DNA of 64,000 nt from assembly GCF_013409365.1 (NCBI RefSeq), contig NZ_JACCBA010000001.1, positions 620,001 through 684,000 on the forward strand. The letters run 5' to 3'. The position numbers and the translations under genes were made by a program. Source of the DNA: Actinomadura luteofluorescens. Its GTDB lineage: Bacteria; Actinomycetota; Actinomycetes; Streptosporangiales; Streptosporangiaceae. The notes beneath the pieces were generated by a model that was not told the origin of the DNA, did not search any database, and saw nothing but the letters and a program-made list of their open reading frames with translations. Shown piece after piece: positions 31,962-40,494 of this stretch (the stretch's first letter is position 1; each line of letters opens with the position of its first letter).

Positions 31962-32926
31962 GCCGCCGTCCGTGCGCGGGCGCGGGCCAGCAGCCGCTCG
32001 GCGTTGCCGTGCAGCCAGGCGCGGGCGGTGGCGTCGGGGAGGCCGAGCCGGGTCACCTCGGCGGCCAGCGCGGCGGGCGTGCTCGCCTGCGTCCAGCTGG
32101 TCGAGCCGAACATGACCCGGTCCCGGACGGGCCGCGCGGCCGGCGACAGCAACGCGTCCCAGCCCGATCCGCCGATCGCCATCCTGGACGGGCGGTGGGA
32201 CGAGAACTCCAGGTGGACGTCGGCGTGCCGCTGCGCCACCGCCAGCATCTCGGTGACCCAGGGCCACCCTCCGTGCCCGGCCACGAGGACGAGGCCGGGG
32301 TGGGCGCCGGCGATCCGGTCCAGCACCCGCGGCGCGGAGACGTCGATCGGCACGTCCGAGCGGAAGTGCTGCCCGCAGTGCATCCACACCGGGACGCCGC
32401 GGTCGGCGGCGAGCCGCCAGAGCTCCGTGTGCCGCGGATCGGCCGGGTCCACGCCGTCGAGGAAGGGGATCACCGACAGGCCGGTCGCGCCGAGCTCGTC
32501 GAGCGCGCGGCGCGCCTCGGCGACCGCGGCCCGCGGATCGGTGAGGCTGACGCCCGCCCAGGCGCTGAGCCGGTCGGGGTGCCGGGCGGCGAAGGCGGCG
32601 ACCCGGTCGTTGACGGTGCCGCCCGCGACGGGCCACGGCCCGCCGTGCAGGACCTGGTGGACGACCCCCGTCCCGGCCAGCTCGGCGACATGGCGGTCCA
32701 CGTCGAAGCCGCGCCCGAGGACGGCGGCCAGCCGCTCCGCCGTTCCGGCGGGGTCGCGGGCCGCCTCGGCCGCGACGACGTCCGGTTCCCCTCCGGTGGC
32801 GGCGGCGAGCCGCCCGGCGAACAGGACGAGGTAGCGCGGCGCGGCGGTGGCCAGCGAGCGCAGATAGGCCGTCCAGCACTCGGTGTCGTAGGCGACCTCG
32901 CAGACGTCGATCACCGGTTCACTCAT
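31958..32926 (-). CDS. Amidohydrolase-2-family protein (altered metal site)
   Basis: This 322-aa TIM-barrel protein of the amidohydrolase_2/decarboxylase group has VPVWMHCGQHFRS, LVAGHGGWPWVTEML and VMFGSTSWTQ, which match the His and Asp regions after strands 5, 6 and 8. The first strand lacks the HxH pair (PVIDVCEVAYD), and the last Asp appears as Ser. Family members hydrolyse or decarboxylate ring acids. It is the first gene of the eight-gene operon; the shared 15-base operator lies just before it. Confidence 0.82.
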   Translation of the reverse strand: MSEPVIDVCEVAYDTECWTAYLRSLATAAPRYLVLFAGRLAAATGGEPDVVAAEAARDPAGTAERLAAVLGRGFDVDRHVAELAGTGVVHQVLHGGPWPVAGGTVNDRVAAFAARHPDRLSAWAGVSLTDPRAAVAEARRALDELGATGLSVIPFLDGVDPADPRHTELWRLAADRGVPVWMHCGQHFRSDVPIDVSAPRVLDRIAGAHPGLVLVAGHGGWPWVTEMLAVAQRHADVHLEFSSHRPSRMAIGGSGWDALLSPAARPVRDRVMFGSTSWTQASTPAALAAEVTRLGLPDATARAWLHGNAERLLARARARTAA

Positions 32927-32940
32927 CCCGGCCCCCTTCT

Positions 32941-32955
32941 GTATGAACGTTTGTT
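32941..32955. promoter_or_regulatory. Operator of the catabolic regulon, copy A
   Basis: The 15-base sequence TGTATGAACGTTTGT begins 14 bases upstream of the amidohydrolase start codon. The identical 15-mer occurs at 40094-40108, before the ABC-transporter operon. The core GAACGTT is shared with the palindrome at 32982-32993 before the tetR gene. Confidence 0.85.
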
Positions 32956-32981
32956 TATCAGATTCGGCGAGCGCAGGTCAA

Positions 32982-32993
32982 TGAACGTTCATG
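32982..32993. promoter_or_regulatory. Operator of the catabolic regulon, autoregulatory palindrome
   Basis: A perfect 12-base palindrome, ATGAACGTTCAT, lies 18 bases before the tetR start. It is the symmetric form of the ATGAACGTTTGT core found in the two operon promoters. Confidence 0.8.
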
Positions 32994-33011
32994 TGGTGAT
33001 AGCGTCGGGGC

Positions 33012-33665
33012 GTGGCTACGACACGCTCCCGGACGACCGCCGACGACACACCGGCCACGGGCTCGATGAGCCGGCGGATCCTCGACGAGGCGGCGCGCCT
33101 GTTCTACGAGGACGGGTTCCCCGCCACCAGCGTCCGCAAGATCACCGCCGCGTGCGGCGTCACCGCGGGCTCCCTCTACAACCACTACGGGTCCAAGGAG
33201 GAGGTGCTCTACGCGATCCTCAGACGGGCCCACGAGGACTCCGAGCGCATGCTGGAGGAGGGGCTCCTGCGCGGCGGCGACCGGGCCGACGGGCAGCTGG
33301 CCGAACTCGTGCGGGAGCTCACGCTCTTCCACACCGAACGGCGCATCGAGGGCCTCGTCGCCCGGACCGAATGGCGCCACCTCCCGCCCGGGCAGGCCAG
33401 GGAGGTCCTGGACGCCCAGCGGCGCGTCCGCCGGATCTTCGAACGCACCCTGGAGCGGGGCCTGGCCGCCGGCCGGTTCCGCCTGAGCGACCCGCGGTCG
33501 CCGCGTCCGGTCCAGGTCGACGTGGTCGCCAAGGCCATCCTCGACATGTGCATCAACGCCGGGCAGTGGTTCCGGCCGGAAGGCGCCATGTCGGCCCAGG
33601 ATCTCGCCGACCAGTACGCCTTCCTCGCCCTGCAACTCGTCGGCGCCGGTTCCCAGGACACCTGA
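33012..33665 (+). CDS. TetR-family repressor of the catabolic island
   Basis: This 217-aa regulator has its HTH at MSRRILDEAARLFYEDGFPA, TSVRKITAACGVTAGSLYNH and YGSKEEVLYAIL. The ligand domain (LFHTERRIEGLVARTEWRHL ... AKAILDMCINAGQWFRP) is like TetR proteins that sense acyl-CoA thioesters (KstR2/FadR-like), which is an inference. The GTG at 33012 is the start. It sits between the two leftward operons and shares the GAACGTT operator with both, so one pathway intermediate probably induces import and degradation together. Confidence 0.93.
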   Translation: MATTRSRTTADDTPATGSMSRRILDEAARLFYEDGFPATSVRKITAACGVTAGSLYNHYGSKEEVLYAILRRAHEDSERMLEEGLLRGGDRADGQLAELVRELTLFHTERRIEGLVARTEWRHLPPGQAREVLDAQRRVRRIFERTLERGLAAGRFRLSDPRSPRPVQVDVVAKAILDMCINAGQWFRPEGAMSAQDLADQYAFLALQLVGAGSQDT

Positions 33666-33672
33666 CGGCCCC

Positions 33673-33701
33673 GCCTCCGGCGCGCGTCAACGGCCGGAGG
33701 C
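33673..33701. terminator. Hairpin between tetR and the acyl-CoA ligase gene
   Basis: GCCTCCGGC (33673-33681) and GCCGGAGGC (33693-33701) form a 9-bp GC stem with an 11-base loop, between two converging genes. A second GC-rich inverted repeat follows closely. It is likely bidirectional. Confidence 0.6.
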
Positions 33702-33743
33702 CCCGCCCGGCACCAGTGCCGGCGGGCCCTCCGGCCGGTGGGC

Positions 33744-35390
33744 TCAGCGGTCGGAGGACGTCCCGCCGATGCGGTCGCGCCTGACCACCACGCCCAGCCG
33801 TTCGCGGTCGGCCGTGTCGTGCGTGACGCCCTCGGCGCGCAGCCGGTGCTTCTCGACCTTGTGCGTCGGGGTGTGCGGCAGCGCGCCGACCACGCGCACG
33901 TAGCGGGGCACCATGAAGTGCGCCATGCGCGGGACCAGGAAGCGCAGCAGCTCGGCCGGATCGACCGTCCCGCCTTCCACGGGCGCGACGACCGCGAGCA
34001 CGTCGTCCTCGCCGTACGGGCTCGGGACGGCGACCACCGCGGCCTCCCTGACCGACGGATGCGCCAGCAGCTCGGTCTCCACCTCGGCCGAGGAGATGTT
34101 CTCCCCGCGGCGCCTGATCGTGTCGCCCATCCGATCCACGAAGAAGTACTCGCCGTCCACCGTGCGGAAGGCGTCGCCGGTGTGGAACCAGCCGTTGCGC
34201 CACGCCCGCGCGGTCGCCTCGGGCATCCCGAGGTACCCGGAGTTCATCGCCCAGGGCTGGTCGGTGCGCAGCACGAGCTCGCCGACCTCCCCGTCGGGGA
34301 CCGGCCGGTCGTGCTCGTCGACGATCCGGGCCTCGACCCCGGGACGCAGCCGCCCGGACGTGCCCGGCACGCCGGGATCGGCGCCCGAGATGATCGGGAT
34401 GGAGACCTCCGTCATGTTGAACATGGCGACCACGCCGACGCCGAAGCGCTCGGCGAACGCCGCGCTGTCCTCGATCAGCGGGATCATGAAGACGTGCCGG
34501 AGCGGGTGCGCGCGGTCCCGCGGTGACGGCGGGCGCTTGCCGAGGAACGTCGCCATCACGCCGAGCAGCGTGACGTGCGTGGTCCCCGTCGCCCGGACGG
34601 TCGGCCAGAACGACTCGGTGTCGAACGCGCTCACCAGACTGATGCCGCCGCCGAGCAGCAGTGCGGCGTAGCTCCCTATGGTGCCGCCCGCGTGGAACAG
34701 CGGCAGGTTCACCATGTAGCGGTCCTCCGCCCCGAAGCGGCCGCCGAACGCGGCCCGCGCGCACGCCGCGAGCTGCACGTACGAGCACAGGACGCCCTTC
34801 GACGGCCCGGTCGTACCGGAGGTGAGGATCACCGCGTACGGGTCCCAGGGCCGGGGCGTCGACTCCGGCCGGAACCCCGGGGCCGGCGCGGCCAGCGCCT
34901 CCGGCCCGAGCAGCTCCGGTCCCGCCGGCGCGGCCCGGCGCGGCGGCGGGGCGCCGTCGTTCCCGAGCACCACCGCCCGTTCCAGCGCGCCGGTGTCGAT
35001 CTCGTCGAGGCGGCTCGCCAGGTCGGCGTGCACGACCGCCACCCGCGCCCCGGACAGCCGGATCGCGTGTTCGAGCAGCCCGCCGCGGTAGGCGGTGTTG
35101 AGCGGGACGAGCGTGCCGCCCAGCAGGTTGACGCCGAACCAGACGCGCAGAGCGTCCGGCCCGTTCGGCAGCCAGGAGACCACCGTGTCGCCCGGACGCG
35201 CCCCGAGGCCGCGCAGCCCGGCGGCGACCCGCTCGGCCTCGGCGAGGGTCTCGGCGTAGGTCCACCGCGTGCCGTCCTCGAAGATCGCGTACACCCGCCC
35301 GGGATGCTCCCCGGCCCGGCGGACGAGCAGCTCCGCGATCACGCACTCCTCGGCCTCGGGCACCGCCGGGCCCCACCACTCACCGCTCAT
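33744..35390 (-). CDS. AMP-forming acyl-CoA synthetase (class I adenylating)
   Basis: This 548-aa ANL-superfamily ligase activates a carboxylic acid as its CoA thioester. Motifs are the P-loop LTSGTTGPSKGV, MFNMTEVS at the A5 site, GWFHTGDAFR (A7), and the hinge RMGDTIRRRGENIS (A8). The catalytic Lys of A10 is in HTPTHKVEKHRL. Substrate class cannot be read, but the gene ends the importer operon, so the imported acid is probably its substrate. Its start overlaps the end of the LivF gene by 11 bases. Confidence 0.94.
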   Translation of the reverse strand: MSGEWWGPAVPEAEECVIAELLVRRAGEHPGRVYAIFEDGTRWTYAETLAEAERVAAGLRGLGARPGDTVVSWLPNGPDALRVWFGVNLLGGTLVPLNTAYRGGLLEHAIRLSGARVAVVHADLASRLDEIDTGALERAVVLGNDGAPPPRRAAPAGPELLGPEALAAPAPGFRPESTPRPWDPYAVILTSGTTGPSKGVLCSYVQLAACARAAFGGRFGAEDRYMVNLPLFHAGGTIGSYAALLLGGGISLVSAFDTESFWPTVRATGTTHVTLLGVMATFLGKRPPSPRDRAHPLRHVFMIPLIEDSAAFAERFGVGVVAMFNMTEVSIPIISGADPGVPGTSGRLRPGVEARIVDEHDRPVPDGEVGELVLRTDQPWAMNSGYLGMPEATARAWRNGWFHTGDAFRTVDGEYFFVDRMGDTIRRRGENISSAEVETELLAHPSVREAAVVAVPSPYGEDDVLAVVAPVEGGTVDPAELLRFLVPRMAHFMVPRYVRVVGALPHTPTHKVEKHRLRAEGVTHDTADRERLGVVVRRDRIGGTSSDR

Positions 35391-36168
35391 GCCGCTCCTC
35401 GATCCTCTGCCCGCCGGCCCCGGCCGCGCCCAGGTAGGCCGCCCGCAGCGCCGGATCCCGCGCCAGTTCGGCGGCGTCCCCCGCCGCCTCGACCCGGCCG
35501 TGCCGCATGACGAGCCCCCGGTCGGCCAGGGCCAGCGCCTGGCCGACGCGCTGCTCGACCAGGATCACCGTGAGGTTCTCCGCGCGCAGCCGGTCCACCA
35601 CCGCGAACACCCGCTGGATGATCACGGGCGCGAGGCCGATGGACGGCTCGTCCAGCAGCAGCAGCCGGGGCCGGCGCATCAGCGCCTGGCCAATGGCGAG
35701 CATCTGCTGCTCCCCGCCGCTGAGCACCTCCGCGTAGGCGCCCATCCGCTCGCCCAGCACCGGGAACAGGTCGACGACCCGTTCCGTCCGCTCCCGCTCG
35801 ACCCTGCGCCGGTTCGGGGCGTTCCAGAGCCCGAGCCGCAGGTGCTCGGCCACCGTGAGCCCGGTGAACAGCCGCCGGCCCTCGGGGATGTGCACGAGCC
35901 CCTGCGCCACGATCCGCTCCGGACTCCGGCCGGTGATGTCGGCGCCGGCGAACCGCACCGAACCGGACGTGGGGCGGAGCAGCCCCGAGAGGGTGCTGAG
36001 CAGGGTGGTCTTCCCCGCCCCGTTGCCTCCGACCACGGCGAAGACCTCGCCCGTCCGGACCGTGAGGTCCACCGACCGGACCACCGGCACCGCCCCGTAG
36101 CCGGAGCTCAGCCCGGACACGGTGATCAGGTCTTCGCCCGGTGCCGTCCGCTCGCTCCGCGCCGTCAT
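35380..36168 (-). CDS. LivF-like ABC transporter ATPase
   Basis: This 262-aa ATPase of the branched-chain amino acid/HAAT importer type has Walker A GGNGAGKTT, Q-loop region GLVHIPEGRRLFTGL, signature LSGGEQQ and Walker B LLLLDEPSIGL, followed by ILVEQRVGQAL. The start at 36168 overlaps the end of the LivM-LivG fusion gene. Together with LivH, LivM-LivG and the lipoprotein it forms a full importer. Confidence 0.95.
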   Translation of the reverse strand: MTARSERTAPGEDLITVSGLSSGYGAVPVVRSVDLTVRTGEVFAVVGGNGAGKTTLLSTLSGLLRPTSGSVRFAGADITGRSPERIVAQGLVHIPEGRRLFTGLTVAEHLRLGLWNAPNRRRVERERTERVVDLFPVLGERMGAYAEVLSGGEQQMLAIGQALMRRPRLLLLDEPSIGLAPVIIQRVFAVVDRLRAENLTVILVEQRVGQALALADRGLVMRHGRVEAAGDAAELARDPALRAAYLGAAGAGGQRIEERHER

Positions 36169-37961
36169 GCCGGTGCCCCCAGATAGAGTTCGACGACCCG
36201 CGCGTCGCCGAGGGCCTCCTCCGGAGGCCCCGACGTCACCAGCCGGCCCCGGTCCAGGACCGTCACCACGTCGGCGACGCTCGCGACGAGCTCGATGTGG
36301 TGCTCCACGAGGACGACCGTGGTGCCGGCGTCGCGGATCGCGCGGATCAGGCGCCCCAGCGCCTCCAGTTCGCGGGGGGTGAGCCCCGCGGCAGGCTCGT
36401 CCATCAGCAGCAGGCGCGGCCGCGCCATCAGCGCCCGGGCCACCTCCAGCAGCCGCTGCTCGCCGTGCGGCAGCGCGGCGGCCTCCTCGTCCGCCCGCCG
36501 GGCCAGGCCGTGGCCGGCCAGGAGGCGGTCGGCCTCCGCCACCAGCTCCGCCCGCTCCCGGCGGGCCCGCGGCAACCGCAGGACGGTCGCCGGCCCGCCC
36601 GCCCGTTCTCGCGCGTAGGCGCCGAGCAGGACGTTGTCGCGCAGGCTGGACGCGCCGAGCAGCCGCGGCGTCTGGAAGACGCGCGCGACACCGCGCCGGG
36701 CGAGTCGCTCCGCGGTGGCCCGGCTCACGTCCTCGGCGCCGAGCAGGACCCGTCCCCCGTCCTGGCGCAGCAGGCCGCTGATCACGTTGAGCAGGGTCGT
36801 CTTCCCCGACCCGTTCGGCCCGACGATCGCGTGCACCCCGCCGGGCTCGATGGTGAGGTCGACGCCGCCGAGGGCGTGGACGCCGCCGAAGGCCTTGCGG
36901 ATGCCGGACAGCTCGACGCCGAGCGGCCCCCCGCGCGGCGGCCGCACCTCGGCGGTGCCGTCGGACGCGCCGGCGGCGGCCGGGGACGCCGGAGCGGCGC
37001 TCCTTCCCCGGCGTGCCCGCAGCTTGTCCCACGCCCCCGCGATGCCGTGCGGCGCGTACACCATCAGCACGAGCAGCGCCGCCCCGTAGATCAGGCCGCG
37101 CCACTCCGCCAGGCCGGTCAGCAGCTCCGGGAGCGCGAAGAACAGCAGCGTGCCGATGACCGGGCCCGCCGGCCGGGCCGCGCCGCCGATGATCACGACC
37201 AGCAGGAAGAGGATCGAGAAGTCGAGGGTGAAGTCGTCCGGGGTGACCAGCCCGTGGTGGACGGCCAGCAGCGCCCCGCCCAGCCCGGCGGTCGCGCCGC
37301 CGCAGGCGAACGCGAACAGCTTCGCCCGCGCGGGCCCGACACCGACGCTCCGCGCCATCTCGGGCGCGTCCCGCACGGCCATCATGCCCCTGCCCAGGCG
37401 GGAGTCGACGATGTTGCGGACCATGACGAACAGTACGACGTTCAGGACGAGCACCATCCAGAGGACCTCCCGCTCCCCCAGTTCCCGTGAGCCGAACGCG
37501 GGACGCGGGATGCCGACCAGCCCGGACCAGCCCCCCGTCAGCCCCTCGAACTCGACCAGCAGGCTGCGCACCGCCATCGCCGCGCCCAGCGTCACCAGGG
37601 CGATGTACCAGGACGAGAGCCGGAACGCGGGGAGCGCCATGAGCGTCCCGGCGCCCGCGGTGACCACCACCGCCACGGGGGCCGCCGTCCAGAACGTCCA
37701 CCCGTGGCCGGCCATGAGGACGCCGGTCGTGTAGGCGCCGACGGCGACCAGCGCGCCCTGCCCGAGCGAGACCTGCCCGGTATAGCCGAACATGATGTTC
37801 AGCCCCGTGCCCACCACCACATAGATCGCCGCCGTGGTGGCGAGGTAGGTGATCGTCGGGTCGCCGCTCACCAGCGGCAGCGCGGCGGCCGCCGCCAGGA
37901 GGGCGAGCCAGGGGGCCGCGCGCCGGGCCGCGCCCGGCCGTGTCCGGAGACCTTCAGACAT
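36165..37961 (-). CDS. LivM-LivG fusion: ABC permease joined to ATPase
   Basis: This 598-aa protein has a LivM permease with about eight to ten helices (residues 15-320; NIMFGYTGQVSLGQGALVA is the family motif) and a LivG ATPase (about 350-598) after a Pro/Ala linker. The ATPase shows Walker A GPNGSGKTT, the signature in LivG form LPHGEQRLLE and Walker B LLLMDEPAAGLTP. Such fusions are known in actinomycetes. The import channel is completed by LivH. The ATG overlaps the end of livH by eight bases. Confidence 0.94.
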   Translation of the reverse strand: MSEGLRTRPGAARRAAPWLALLAAAAALPLVSGDPTITYLATTAAIYVVVGTGLNIMFGYTGQVSLGQGALVAVGAYTTGVLMAGHGWTFWTAAPVAVVVTAGAGTLMALPAFRLSSWYIALVTLGAAMAVRSLLVEFEGLTGGWSGLVGIPRPAFGSRELGEREVLWMVLVLNVVLFVMVRNIVDSRLGRGMMAVRDAPEMARSVGVGPARAKLFAFACGGATAGLGGALLAVHHGLVTPDDFTLDFSILFLLVVIIGGAARPAGPVIGTLLFFALPELLTGLAEWRGLIYGAALLVLMVYAPHGIAGAWDKLRARRGRSAAPASPAAAGASDGTAEVRPPRGGPLGVELSGIRKAFGGVHALGGVDLTIEPGGVHAIVGPNGSGKTTLLNVISGLLRQDGGRVLLGAEDVSRATAERLARRGVARVFQTPRLLGASSLRDNVLLGAYARERAGGPATVLRLPRARRERAELVAEADRLLAGHGLARRADEEAAALPHGEQRLLEVARALMARPRLLLMDEPAAGLTPRELEALGRLIRAIRDAGTTVVLVEHHIELVASVADVVTVLDRGRLVTSGPPEEALGDARVVELYLGAPA

Positions 37962-38829
37962 GGCGCTGCACCGCCAGACCGCGCAGGCCGTTCGGGCGGA
38001 TCAGCAGGATGAGCAGCATCGCCGCGAACAGGACGACCGACTGCGAGCCGGGCGAGGCGTAGGCGGCGCCCGCCGCCTCCACGGTGCCGAGCACCCACCC
38101 GGCCACCAGCACGCCGCGGTTGTCGCCGATCCCGCCGACCGCCAGGGCGGCGAAGCCCTTGATCAGCAGGCCGAGGCCCATCGTCACCGAGGCCAGCAGC
38201 AGCGGCGCGGCCAGCACCCCGGTGAGCCCCGCCAGGGCGCCGCCGAGCAGGAACGACCGCCGGGTCAGCGCGGTCGGGTCGATGCCGCGCAGCCGGGCGC
38301 CGTCGCGGTCGGCGGCCACCGCCCGCAGCGCGGTGCCGAGCCGGGAACGGTCCAGCAGACCGAGCAGCAGCACCGCGGCGACGGCCACGACGACCACCCC
38401 GACCTGGTAGCTGGAGAACCGGAACCCCGCCACGTGCTCGACGTCCATGGACAGCGGCCACGGGGGCGCGACGGTGCTCGGCTGGTCCGTCCACAGCCGC
38501 CCGGCGGCCTCCGCGATCAGCAGCGAGAACGCCAGCGTGGTGATCACCCAGCCGGCGGCGTGGGACGACCTGCGCAGCACCGGGGTGACGGCCACCCGCT
38601 CCTCGGCCAGCGCCACCACCGCGACGACGGCCATCACGCAGGCCGCGGCGACCGCCCAGGGGAGCCCGCCGATCGGGGTGGCGGCCATCAGCATCGCGCC
38701 GATCATGATGAGCTCGCCCTGCGCGAAGTTCACTACGTTCGTCGGCCGGTGCAGGACGTTGAAACCCATCGCGACGAGGCCGTACAGGCTGCCGAAGACC
38801 AGCCCGGCGACCAGGATGTCGGCGATCAT
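37954..38829 (-). CDS. LivH-like ABC permease
   Basis: This 291-aa inner-membrane permease has about eight helices. The family motif near the start is YGLVAMGFNVLHRPTNVVNF followed by AQGELIMIGA, and the cytoplasmic EAA-like loop is near GTALRAVAADRDGARLRGID. The ATG at 38829 is chosen because the LivH motif starts right after it. Seven bases separate it from the substrate-binding protein gene. Confidence 0.94.
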   Translation of the reverse strand: MIADILVAGLVFGSLYGLVAMGFNVLHRPTNVVNFAQGELIMIGAMLMAATPIGGLPWAVAAACVMAVVAVVALAEERVAVTPVLRRSSHAAGWVITTLAFSLLIAEAAGRLWTDQPSTVAPPWPLSMDVEHVAGFRFSSYQVGVVVVAVAAVLLLGLLDRSRLGTALRAVAADRDGARLRGIDPTALTRRSFLLGGALAGLTGVLAAPLLLASVTMGLGLLIKGFAALAVGGIGDNRGVLVAGWVLGTVEAAGAAYASPGSQSVVLFAAMLLILLIRPNGLRGLAVQRHV

Positions 38830-38836
38830 CGGGCGG

Positions 38837-40075
38837 TCACACCCCGTCCGCGCGGCGCCGCAGGACCCCGCCCAGGCTCTCCGGCTCCTTCGCCGACATG
38901 AGGGTGCCGATGGTGATGTCCTCGTCGGCGATGCCGGAGTGCCTCTTCGCGGTGAACGAGACCTTGGCCCGGATGCCCGCATGGCCGCTGACCCTGTCCA
39001 GCGCGGCCTTGAGCTTCGCCGGATCGAGGCTCCGGGTGTCCTCGACCACCTTGGCCATCAGCATCATGTAGTCGTAGTAGGGGCTGGTCACCGCCGAGTA
39101 CCCGAGGCCCGCCGTGTCCGGATGCCTGTTGATGCGCTCGACCAGCTTCCGCACCTCGTCCGAGGGCTTCTCCTCGCCGGTGTAGGTGAGCCCCCGGTAG
39201 GTCGTGCCGAAGAAACCGTCGAGCAGCGCGCGGGGGAACTCGCCGAGCGCGTCGATGTAGTTGAGGTCATGCGAGACGATCACCGGGTGGAAGTCGCTCG
39301 CGGCCATCGCCCGCAGGATCAGGACGGTGGCCTGCGGCTGGCCGGTGAACAGGCCCAGCCCGTCCACTCCGGCGCGCTCCAGGTTGCGGACGAACGGCGT
39401 CATGTCGGAGGCGTCCACCTCGAACACTTCGACGGCGACCGGCTTGGTGGAGTAGGCGTCCCGCAGCGTCCGGACGACGGCGTCCCTGATCGAGGTACCG
39501 AACTCCGAGTTCTCCACGATGATGCCGATCCTGCGCAGCCCGCGGACCTCGTGCAGGAACCGCGCCGCCACCCTCGCCTGTTGCGTGGTGTTGTAGACGA
39601 GCTGGTAGTGGTGGGGGAAGCGGTCGCCGTCCCCGAGCAGCTCCGCGCCGCCCCACGCCGACTGGATCAGCTTCGCGCGGGCGAGCGCCGTCACCGACGC
39701 CAGCACCTGTGAGCTCCCCGTCGGGCCGACCACGAAGGTCGGCTCGTCCCGGATGAGCCGCTGCGCCACGGCGGGCTGGCTGGCCGGAGACCCCTTGTCG
39801 TCGTGTTCGGAGACCTCCACGGCCTCCCCGAGCATCCCGCCCGCGGCCTTGACGTCCTCCAGGGCGAGCCTCGCGCCGACGTAGATCGGCTTGTAGGCGG
39901 CGGCGAGCCGGCCGGTCTTCGGCTCCACCCAGCCGATCCGGGCCGCCTTCGCGCCGCCGCCCGCCGGGCTCCCGCACGCCGCGGCGCCCAGGCCCAGCGC
40001 GCCGAGCGCGGCGGCCGACGCGGCGCCCGTCAGGAACCCTCGCCGGGACATCCCGTCCATCCGGTAAGTGACCAA
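38837..40075 (-). CDS. Periplasmic-binding lipoprotein of a branched-chain-type ABC importer
   Basis: This 412-aa substrate-binding protein has a Tat signal (MSRRGFLTGAASAAALGALG), a lipobox ending GAAAC, and a type I periplasmic fold (ARIGWVEPKTGRLAAAYKPI, VVGPTGSSQVLASV, RIGIIVENSEFGTSIRDAV). LivK/HAAT relatives bind amino acids, aromatic acids, urea or amides. The start is taken as the TTG at 40075 because GAGGAGG lies five bases upstream; an ATG at 40060 has no ribosome site. It is the first gene of the importer-ligase operon, with the regulon operator 19 bases before the start. Confidence 0.9.
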   Translation of the reverse strand: MVTYRMDGMSRRGFLTGAASAAALGALGLGAAACGSPAGGGAKAARIGWVEPKTGRLAAAYKPIYVGARLALEDVKAAGGMLGEAVEVSEHDDKGSPASQPAVAQRLIRDEPTFVVGPTGSSQVLASVTALARAKLIQSAWGGAELLGDGDRFPHHYQLVYNTTQQARVAARFLHEVRGLRRIGIIVENSEFGTSIRDAVVRTLRDAYSTKPVAVEVFEVDASDMTPFVRNLERAGVDGLGLFTGQPQATVLILRAMAASDFHPVIVSHDLNYIDALGEFPRALLDGFFGTTYRGLTYTGEEKPSDEVRKLVERINRHPDTAGLGYSAVTSPYYDYMMLMAKVVEDTRSLDPAKLKAALDRVSGHAGIRAKVSFTAKRHSGIADEDITIGTLMSAKEPESLGGVLRRRADGV

Positions 40076-40093
40076 GACGGCCTCCTCGTTTGG

Positions 40094-40108
40094 TGTATGA
40101 ACGTTTGT
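40094..40108. promoter_or_regulatory. Operator of the catabolic regulon, copy B
   Basis: The 15-mer TGTATGAACGTTTGT is identical to that at 32941-32955. Here it is flanked by GTAT and ATAC (40095-40098 and 40109-40112), giving a longer dyad. It lies just upstream of the substrate-binding protein start. The rest of the gap to 40494 shows no further clear element. Confidence 0.85.
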
Positions 40109-40112
40109 ATAC

Positions 40113-40494
40113 TTCGCTCCAATGCACGTCAAGAGACACCCGGGAGTTCGCAAGGAGGGACCAGCGTGGGCCCGCACGGCCCGCGCCACGCCGGACGGCC
40201 CGCCGCCGGCCGTCGCGGGACACGCTCACACGGGCGAGGCGACGCGCTCCGAACTGGTCGCCTAGGAGGCGTGTGCCGGGCGCAGGCTGAGACAGGGGCG
40301 CCTCCGGGTGTTCACGGCGTAGTCGCAAAACCGTGAGACAGAACCCTCCACGTCAGATGCCCCCGCGCCAGGGTCACCAGGGGTTCCGGGCCTCGACGCG
40401 CCTTCCGGTCGCCGGGGCGAAGAACCGAGATGACATGCGACCGCCGGGACTGCGATCATGCGCGCCATGATCTTGGTCTTCTCGGGGGTGCGCC
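40113..40494. other. Intergenic region before the Ser/Thr kinase
   Basis: This 380-bp divergent region must hold promoters for the kinase and the importer operon. Short open frames here are Arg/Pro-rich and have no start signals. Nothing else is recognised. Confidence 0.5.
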
